From: Limnochordia bacterium
GTDB lineage: Bacteria > Bacillota > Limnochordia > Darwinibacteriales > SLO01
Assembly (NCBI GenBank): GCA_007132635.1
Contig: SLOG01000427.1
Location: 1-12,449 of the forward strand
Reading direction: 5' to 3'
Length of the DNA stretch: 12,449 nt
In this document: in pieces, positions 7,718 through 12,449 of the stretch
How positions within the stretch are numbered: position 1 is the stretch's first letter
How the letters are laid out: each line of letters starts with the position of its first letter
Translations under genes and position numbers: made by a program
The notes under the pieces: generated by a model
The model's database searches: none
Told to the model about the DNA's origin: nothing
What the model saw: the letters and a program-made list of their open reading frames with translations, nothing else

Positions 7718-7773
7718 GGCACTGTTCGGCGGCCGGCAAAGGAAATAGAACCTCGTACCACGAATACTGCCAC

Positions 7774-8820
7774 TTAAGAGTGCTCAGAAGGCGGCTGCGT
7801 GCTTCCCCGAGCGACAAGGGATACGGGGACGGAAACTCGTATTCCGCGGCTGGCAGGCGTTGGCTTTCCCATTCGTGTAACGAATTGTAGGGCGAGTTCA
7901 CCTATGGCTAGTTTGGGAATATTGACCGTGGTCAAGGTTGGGGATACTTTGCCGGCCCAGTCCAGATTGTCGAATCCGGTGACAGAGATATCATCTGGAA
8001 CGCGAAGGCCTGCATCGGTCAAGGCCTTTACAGTTTGGAGGGCTATAGGATCGTTGCCGCAGACAATGGCAGTGGGACGCCTGTGGGGGGGGAGTGCCAA
8101 GAATTTGTCAACAGCGAGCCGTCCAATCTGGTAGATACGGTCGCCTTCGTTGGGTTCCTCGTCGAGGAAGACCAGATCCTGGTCATAACCCTGCCCCGCG
8201 CCTGCCAAAGCCAATGCGTAGCCTGCATGCCGTTCGCGGAAGGAAATGTGGTAGGCAGATGCGGCAAAGGCAGCGCGGCGGTGGCCGAGGCCGTATAGAT
8301 GCTCCATGAGCAGCTGGGTTCCTTGAGAATTGTCTGCGTAAATCGTAGCAAATTCAAAGCTCGGCGTCTCCAAATCGATCCCGATTGCCGCTATCTTGCG
8401 CTGAGCGATGGCGCACTGCAGGGCGTCAGGGGCCGTGGCTATCACGATGAGCTGCTTAACTTTGCCTTCAGAGACCAGCCCGCTGATGGTATCGCTGGAT
8501 TCGATGTCCATGGCGTTGACTACGACATGGCGTTTCCATCGGTTCGCTTCTTCGAGACAACCCCGGATTATCTCTGTATAGAACCTGTCTGGGCTGGCGA
8601 ACGTTCGGGAGTCGACCAGCAGTCCAACATCATCGGAGGACTGTTCTGCGACAACAGCTTCCTCGCCAAATTGGAAGTACCCGAGGCGCTGGGCTGCTTG
8701 GAGAATGCGGCTGCGCGTCTCAGGCCGCACGCGCTCAGGGGTGTTCAGAGCCCTGGACACGGTAGACTTATTGACTCGGACGTAATCAGCAATAGACTGC
8801 ATGGTTGGACGATTGGGCAT
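7774..8820 (-). CDS. LacI-family transcriptional regulator
   Basis: The 348-residue product is a LacI/GalR repressor, the normal length for the family. The N-terminal helix-turn-helix (about 6-26) reads TMQSIADYVRVNKSTVSRAL, followed by a segment ending QRLGYFQFG. The usual hinge motif (PN..AR) after LGY is replaced by FQFGEEAV, so the hinge is divergent. From about residue 64 comes a periplasmic-binding-protein-like sensor domain, with DDVGLLVDSR, LGHRRAAFA, AIVCGNDPIALQ, VPDDISVTGFDNLDWA and LTTVNIP. It should bind a sugar effector and DNA as a dimer. I chose ATG 8818-8820, with GGAG 11 bases upstream. A longer frame from 8979 lacks homology and would begin upstream of the predicted promoter and overlap the divergent GH42 gene. 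Position between the GH2/binding-protein genes and GH42 suggests it controls both. Confidence 0.92.
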   Translation of the reverse strand: MPNRPTMQSIADYVRVNKSTVSRALNTPERVRPETRSRILQAAQRLGYFQFGEEAVVAEQSSDDVGLLVDSRTFASPDRFYTEIIRGCLEEANRWKRHVVVNAMDIESSDTISGLVSEGKVKQLIVIATAPDALQCAIAQRKIAAIGIDLETPSFEFATIYADNSQGTQLLMEHLYGLGHRRAAFAASAYHISFRERHAGYALALAGAGQGYDQDLVFLDEEPNEGDRIYQIGRLAVDKFLALPPHRRPTAIVCGNDPIALQTVKALTDAGLRVPDDISVTGFDNLDWAGKVSPTLTTVNIPKLAIGELALQFVTRMGKPTPASRGIRVSVPVSLVARGSTQPPSEHS

Positions 8821-8850
8821 GCGGCCATCGACTCCTCTTATCTGTTTAGC

Positions 8851-8886
8851 TGTATCTATGATACCACCTCGGTTTTGCCGCGACAA
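8851..8886 (-). promoter_or_regulatory. Sigma-70-type promoter of the LacI-family gene
   Basis: On the minus strand TTGTCG (8881-8886) and TATCAT (8858-8863) are separated by exactly 17 bases. They match the -35 consensus at four positions and the -10 consensus at five. Initiation would fall near 8851, about 30 bases ahead of ATG 8820, with the ribosome binding site inside that leader. Confidence 0.65.
8875..8886. promoter_or_regulatory. Operator-like near-palindrome over the regulator -35 box
   Basis: TTGCCGCGACAA pairs at five of six positions about a central CG, the form common in LacI-family operators. It fully covers the -35 box of the regulator's promoter and lies 47 bp upstream of the GH42 start codon. 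A bound repressor could block its own gene and the divergent GH42 gene. It does not share the TTGCAGA word seen in the other leader, which weakens the case for the same protein binding both. Confidence 0.35.
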
Positions 8887-8933
8887 GTTAGCCGGTTTCG
8901 AAGACCGCCAACAACCTACAGGAGGGATAGACA

Positions 8934-11093
8934 ATGCTTGCGGATGGTATTCCCTTTGGGTCACAGTACTATCGAGCACCTACGCCTCGTGCGACTGAGT
9001 GGGAAGCTGACATGACCGCTATGGCGGAACATGGTTTCAACACGGTGAAGTTATGGGCGCAATGGCGTTGGAACGCTCCACAGGAAGGCGTTTACGATTT
9101 CTCGGATCTGGATCGGTTGATGGAACTGGCTCACAACAATGGACTACGAGTCATTATCAACACGATTTTCGATGTAGCTCCTACGTGGCTGTATGACAAG
9201 CACCCGGACGCGCTGATGATCACGAGTGACGGTCGGCGTGTTGAGCCGCAGACGGTTTCTCATAGGCAGATAGGCGGAGCTCCGGGGCCGTGTTACAATC
9301 ATCCGGAAGCCTTGGACCACCGGAAAGACTTTCTGCACGCGTTGGTCCGGCGCTATGCCAAACACCCGGCGCTCTTCATTTGGGATCTGTGGAACGAACC
9401 AGAGCTAACCTGCGGGATTTTGCGCGCCCCTCGGCAGGCAGACATGGTCTGTTACTGTCGGCACTGCCGAGATGCGTTTATTCAATCGCTGCAGCAGCGT
9501 CACGCAGACTTGGACTCCTTAAACCATCGATGGAATCGGAATTACTCGGACTGGAGGCAGATTGAGCTGCCTCGCAATGGGCAGGCTTTCAATGACATGA
9601 TAGACTGGCGCATGTTTTTCGGCCGAGTTTTAACGGAGGAGCTTCGCCAGCGCGTGGAGGTGACGAAGTCAGAGGATGCGACAACGCCAGTCATGGTTCA
9701 TACTGTCCCGATCCCTTATTTTAACATGGTAAACGCATGCAGCAATGATTATGAACTGGCAAAGCTGTGCGATCTTTTTGGGAATAGCATCGGCAGCCAT
9801 CCTTTTGCCGCAGCTTACAATACCAGCTGCGCGAAGGGCAAGACCGTCATCAACGCGGAAATTCACGCTTTGGGCGGCGACACCTACAACCGCCCCCGGA
9901 TTCCCAGTTTCGCGGATATCAAAGGCCATGTTTTTACTCCTCTTGCTCGCGGGATCAAAGGGTTCGTCTATTGGCAGTACCGACCGGAGACCCTCGGACG
10001 GGAATCTCCCGCTTGGGGGTTGACCAAACTGGATGGGAGTAAGACCGAATGGCTGGATTACAACATCACGATCGCCCGGACGCTGAGACACTGGGAATCG
10101 GTGATCCAACCGGCTCAACCGCTTGAAGCTGAAGTCGCTGTGCTTAACAGCTATAGGAATCAAGTATTTGATTGGTGTGCCTCGGGAAGCACAGATCTGT
10201 ACTGCGGGTCTGTCATGGGTACGTACATGGCTCTGTATCACGCCAACATCAATGCCGACATCATCGGCTTGGAACAACTGCCGGATGGCATCCTTGAACG
10301 CTACAAGGTTCTCGTCTGCCCCTTCCCGTACTACCTGGATACGGATACGGCGGAGAGACTGAGGGAATGGACGGCTAAGGGCGGTACGTTAATCTCAGAG
10401 GCTTTCTTTGGGGCCGTATGTGAAGACGATGGCCTGCATTCTACGAAGGTGCCGGGGCTTGGGTTCGCCGATGTCTTTGGCGTGCAGGAGGACTTCACTA
10501 CGACCGCATCGCGTTTTCGCCATGCGTATGGCGAAGGATCTGTTGAAGAGTTTCGCCATCAGATGGTGAGTGTGGGCATTACAGCCCCAGTCGGCCGGCT
10601 GGCGCGCGGGAACCAGGTGGAGGGGTATTTCTTCCAGGAACGGCTCGTCCCGCTGGGGGCGGAGGTCCTTGCCCGCTTCAGCGACGGTTCGGCAGCGGTG
10701 ACGCAGCATCTCTACGGGGAGGGCCGTGCTATCATGATGGGGACACTGTTGGGCTGCGTGTACCATCGACAACAGAACCGGGGCGTGCGGGACTTCCTAA
10801 GCGGCCTGGTTGCGTTGGCCGGGCTGGAGCCCCCCGTTCGTGTCGTGGATAACGCTTTGCGGGCAGATCTCCTCGTTGGTTCGGAGGGGGAGGCCCTTTT
10901 GGTCATCGATGGAACCCAATTCGAAGGCGGTACTGTTAACGTCGAACTGCACCATCCACTGAGCCGCCGGAAGCAGTTGACGAATGCCGTGACGGGGGAA
11001 ACATACGCTGTCGGGCAGTCGGGAGCGGCTCAGATTGTTCAGCTGGTCCTCCCGGCGGGTGCCCATGAGCTGTTTATACTGGAAGAAGGATAA
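8934..11093 (+). CDS. GH42 family beta-galactosidase (divergent)
   Basis: This 719-residue cytoplasmic glycosidase, without signal peptide, should release non-reducing-end beta-galactose (some GH42 enzymes act on alpha-L-arabinopyranosides). Domain A is a TIM barrel (about 1-380), starting with the typical MAEHGFNTVKLWAQWRW and GVYDFSDLDRLMELA segments. The acid/base is Glu155 in WDLWNEPE. The nucleophile is probably Glu309 in INAEIHALGG. Cys120, Cys173, Cys175 and Cys178 (the CYCRHC motif) match the zinc-binding cluster of thermophilic GH42 enzymes, and Cys160 is extra. Domain B (about 390-610) is the amidotransferase-like trimerisation fold, and a short beta domain ends the protein. Divergent points are WNAPQEG where GH42 often has an E-P pair, and an unusual sequence around the nucleophile. 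AGGAGG ends eight bases before the ATG. It is divergent from the LacI-family gene and leads an operon with the MFS gene. Confidence 0.9.
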   Translation: MLADGIPFGSQYYRAPTPRATEWEADMTAMAEHGFNTVKLWAQWRWNAPQEGVYDFSDLDRLMELAHNNGLRVIINTIFDVAPTWLYDKHPDALMITSDGRRVEPQTVSHRQIGGAPGPCYNHPEALDHRKDFLHALVRRYAKHPALFIWDLWNEPELTCGILRAPRQADMVCYCRHCRDAFIQSLQQRHADLDSLNHRWNRNYSDWRQIELPRNGQAFNDMIDWRMFFGRVLTEELRQRVEVTKSEDATTPVMVHTVPIPYFNMVNACSNDYELAKLCDLFGNSIGSHPFAAAYNTSCAKGKTVINAEIHALGGDTYNRPRIPSFADIKGHVFTPLARGIKGFVYWQYRPETLGRESPAWGLTKLDGSKTEWLDYNITIARTLRHWESVIQPAQPLEAEVAVLNSYRNQVFDWCASGSTDLYCGSVMGTYMALYHANINADIIGLEQLPDGILERYKVLVCPFPYYLDTDTAERLREWTAKGGTLISEAFFGAVCEDDGLHSTKVPGLGFADVFGVQEDFTTTASRFRHAYGEGSVEEFRHQMVSVGITAPVGRLARGNQVEGYFFQERLVPLGAEVLARFSDGSAAVTQHLYGEGRAIMMGTLLGCVYHRQQNRGVRDFLSGLVALAGLEPPVRVVDNALRADLLVGSEGEALLVIDGTQFEGGTVNVELHHPLSRRKQLTNAVTGETYAVGQSGAAQIVQLVLPAGAHELFILEEG

Positions 11094-11110
11094 CAGAGAG
11101 GCGGGAAGCC

Positions 11111-12349
11111 ATGGGTCGTCCAGCGCGAACGGATCTTGCCATATCGGCTGTTCTCGCGTTTTCCCTCTTTGGCGATTCTCTGCTCTATAATGTGCTGCCT
11201 TTGTACGCAGAGAGTTTGGGGTTACCGTTGTTCAGCGTCGGTTTGCTGCTGAGCGCAAATCGGTGGGTGCGCCTACTATCCAATAGTGCTGCCAGCCGCG
11301 TGTTTCGGCGATGGGGCTTGTTTTGGCCCCTTATGGCAGCCGCTGTCTTGGGTATGATCTCTACAATGGGTTACGTCGTGCCCGGCGGCCTGGGTGTATT
11401 CCTGGCTGCCCGGCTGTTGTGGGGTATCTGCTGGTCGCACCTCAGACTCGGAGCCTTTATGGCAGTTGTGGCAGCGACGGCGCAAAGTGCCTTAGGGGCA
11501 GCGATGGGTTGGATGCATGCCATTACGCGCCTCGGCAGTGCAGCGACAGTATTGTTCGGCGGTCTCTTGGTCGATGTTGTTGGCTACCATAGAGGAGTCT
11601 TTATCATGGCCGTCCTATCGGGCGGCGCAGTCGTTCTCTTGCTGTCTTATCGACAGAGTCTCGAGAACACGACGACCGAGCATTTCGGGCCTGCCGAAGC
11701 AGTCGATGATCCGGCCGGATCCCCGCTGACTCATGTGCAGTTATCACCCCTCTTCTGCAACCTCTCAATCTTCGCTGTGAGCCTTATCAATACGGGGCTT
11801 GTCATGGCCAGTCTGTCGCTCCTGCTGCGCGAACGACTGGGTACAGAAGTTGTCATCCTAGGAGCTGCATTGGGCATCGCTACGTTTTCGGGTGTACTCC
11901 ACAGCCTGCGCTGGGTTAGCGCGTTTATCGTATCACCATTGGTGGGGGGGTTCTCAGACCGGTGGGGGCGTTGGTTCGTGTACCTCTGGCTTTCGGTTGT
12001 ACAGATTGCAGCTTTGGCCGCTTTGGCACTCTTAGCTGAACCCGTTCTAACAGTCTTGGCAGCGGTGGTGCTGTTCTTCGCCGGCAACTCTCTGAAGGTT
12101 GTCCTTGATGCAGCCATTGGCGATTCCGTCCGCGGTTTGAGCTCAGCTCTGGTCATTGGCCGGTTCAATTCGGCGAGTGACTTAGGAGCCGCGAGCGGGC
12201 CGCTGATAGGCTATGGTTTGGTAGCAGCGATAGGGTTAACGCATACGTATCTTGCCGGAGTCGCTCTTCTAATAGTGGTTCTGGCCGCAGCGGCAGCGCA
12301 TACTGCAGAGAGGAAAAATACCGGAAAGGAGGCCGACCTATGCCCGTGA
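11111..12349 (+). CDS. Major facilitator superfamily transporter, substrate unknown
   Basis: The 412-residue protein is a polytopic membrane transporter with about 12 hydrophobic segments in two halves, joined by a hydrophilic loop at about 181-210. The second half has a clear MFS motif A, GGFSDRWGR (Asp283, Arg284, Arg287). In the first half the matching loop is degenerate (SNSAASRVFRRWG). Family membership is clear, but substrate is not. It lies 17 bp downstream of the GH42 gene, so sugar import or export of a galactoside or released sugar is possible. An efflux role is equally compatible with this sequence. The ATG follows a GAGAGGCGGGAAG purine-rich stretch. Its last codons overlap the next gene by 10 bp, implying translational coupling. 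Confidence 0.88.
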   Translation: MGRPARTDLAISAVLAFSLFGDSLLYNVLPLYAESLGLPLFSVGLLLSANRWVRLLSNSAASRVFRRWGLFWPLMAAAVLGMISTMGYVVPGGLGVFLAARLLWGICWSHLRLGAFMAVVAATAQSALGAAMGWMHAITRLGSAATVLFGGLLVDVVGYHRGVFIMAVLSGGAVVLLLSYRQSLENTTTEHFGPAEAVDDPAGSPLTHVQLSPLFCNLSIFAVSLINTGLVMASLSLLLRERLGTEVVILGAALGIATFSGVLHSLRWVSAFIVSPLVGGFSDRWGRWFVYLWLSVVQIAALAALALLAEPVLTVLAAVVLFFAGNSLKVVLDAAIGDSVRGLSSALVIGRFNSASDLGAASGPLIGYGLVAAIGLTHTYLAGVALLIVVLAAAAAHTAERKNTGKEADLCP

Positions 12350-12449
12350 GTTTTCTGCACTGCAGTGATATTCACCTCGGGTTCAGCCAATTCCATCGCG
12401 ATGAACGGTTTCACGACTTTGGCAGCGCCTTCCGCCAGATCGTCGACTA
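12340..12449 (+). CDS. sbcD: SbcD/Mre11-type DNA repair nuclease subunit (3' truncated)
   Basis: Only the first 36 residues are visible before the right edge: MPVSFLHCSDIHLG, then a segment including RDERFHDFGSAFRQIVD. The HCSDIHLG block is the first metal-binding motif (Asp10 and His12) of calcineurin-like phosphoesterases. The DERF-DF-AF continuation is typical of Mre11/SbcD exonucleases, which work with an SbcC/Rad50 ATPase on DNA ends. The remaining metal ligands and any downstream sbcC cannot be checked. AAAGGAGG lies seven bases before the ATG, and the start overlaps the end of the MFS gene by 10 bp in another frame. A different metallophosphoesterase remains possible but less likely. 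Confidence 0.82.
   Translation, partial: MPVSFLHCSDIHLGFSQFHRDERFHDFGSAFRQIVD

Larger units (their letters stand above)
7491..7773. promoter_or_regulatory. Regulatory leader between the LacI-family gene and the solute-binding protein gene
   Basis: This 283-bp stretch lies between two minus-strand genes and probably holds the promoter and operators of the binding-protein/GH2 unit. It contains two inverted repeats (7563-7584 and 7671-7717). The word TTGCAGA occurs three times: minus strand at 7575-7581 and 7674-7680, plus strand at 7708-7714. AGGAGG at 7497-7502 (minus strand) is the ribosome binding site. No pair of -35 and -10 boxes stands out, so I do not place a promoter. A 90-residue open frame here is judged not to be a gene. 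Confidence 0.6.

Noticed and set aside
7501..7773. 90-residue minus-strand open frame in the regulatory leader
   Set aside because: It lacks a ribosome binding site, overlaps the inverted repeats, has a Cys- and Arg-rich random-looking composition, and resembles nothing known to me.
8834..8862. Plus-strand promoter for GH42 using TATGAT at 8857-8862
   Set aside because: The -10 box is good, but no acceptable -35 lies 16-18 bases upstream, so I left it out as a feature.
8821..8979. N-terminal extension of the LacI-family protein to 8979
   Set aside because: The extra 53 residues precede the family's normal N-terminus, begin upstream of the predicted promoter and overlap the GH42 start. ATG 8820 fits the family.
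8299..9015. 238-residue plus-strand open frame
   Set aside because: It runs antisense to the LacI-family gene and through the divergent promoter into the GH42 start. It has no recognisable motifs and is a shadow of real genes.
9669..10277. 202-residue minus-strand open frame inside the GH42 gene
   Set aside because: The opposite strand encodes conserved GH42 motifs across this stretch, so the frame is a by-product of codon usage.
1..12449. CRISPR array, tRNA/rRNA genes, insertion sequence or prophage
   Set aside because: I saw no regularly spaced direct repeats, tRNA-like cloverleaf, transposase or phage protein in either strand; the gaps are short and regulatory in character.

Overview
This is a bacterial chromosomal window with moderate-to-high GC, densely packed genes, strong GGAGG-type ribosome binding sites and frequent GTG/TTG starts. 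The biosynthetic-type arginine decarboxylase closely resembles the Bacillus SpeA type. A bacterial DRG-like TGS-domain GTPase lies next to it, and an Opp-family solute-binding protein carries a non-lipoprotein signal peptide. These suggest an anaerobic, possibly thermophilic or environmental, member of the Bacillota (for example a Limnochordia- or Clostridia-like lineage). Chloroflexota or Thermotogota-like relatives cannot be excluded. The lineage is inferred from protein character only.

Layout. (1) 1-1733, plus strand: the 3' end of a TGS-domain GTPase is followed within about 15 bp by speA and then a bidirectional hairpin terminator. (2) 1757-7490, minus strand, read right to left: an extracellular family-5 solute-binding protein (5610-7490), an intercistronic terminator-like hairpin, a GH2 beta-mannosidase-type enzyme (2966-5539), and after a 195-bp gap a Gfo/Idh/MocA dehydrogenase (1757-2770). 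(3) 7774-8820, minus strand: a LacI-family repressor. It is separated from the solute-binding protein by a 283-bp leader rich in inverted repeats, and from the divergent gene by a 113-bp promoter region. (4) 8934-12449, plus strand: a GH42 beta-galactosidase, an MFS transporter 17 bp downstream, and the start of an SbcD/Mre11-type nuclease that overlaps the transporter by 10 bp.

How it may work. The centre of the window looks like a small glycan-use locus. The solute-binding protein would capture an oligosaccharide outside the membrane. The GH2 and GH42 enzymes have no signal peptides and would trim beta-mannosyl and beta-galactosyl residues inside the cell. The Gfo/Idh/MocA enzyme would oxidise or isomerise a released sugar. 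The LacI regulator would control the locus through sites in the leader and the divergent promoter. A galactomannan- or glucomannan-type substrate fits the enzyme pair but is inference. No ABC permease or ATPase genes are in the window, so the solute-binding protein must use permeases encoded elsewhere or be an orphan.

I do not see a clearly unprecedented system: no CRISPR, transposase, phage gene, RNA gene or toxin-antitoxin pair was recognised. The most interesting points are regulatory and organisational: the repeat-rich leader, the hairpin that would partly separate binding-protein from enzyme expression, the operator-like site over the regulator's -35 box, and the tight coupling of housekeeping-type genes (TGS-GTPase/speA and MFS/sbcD).
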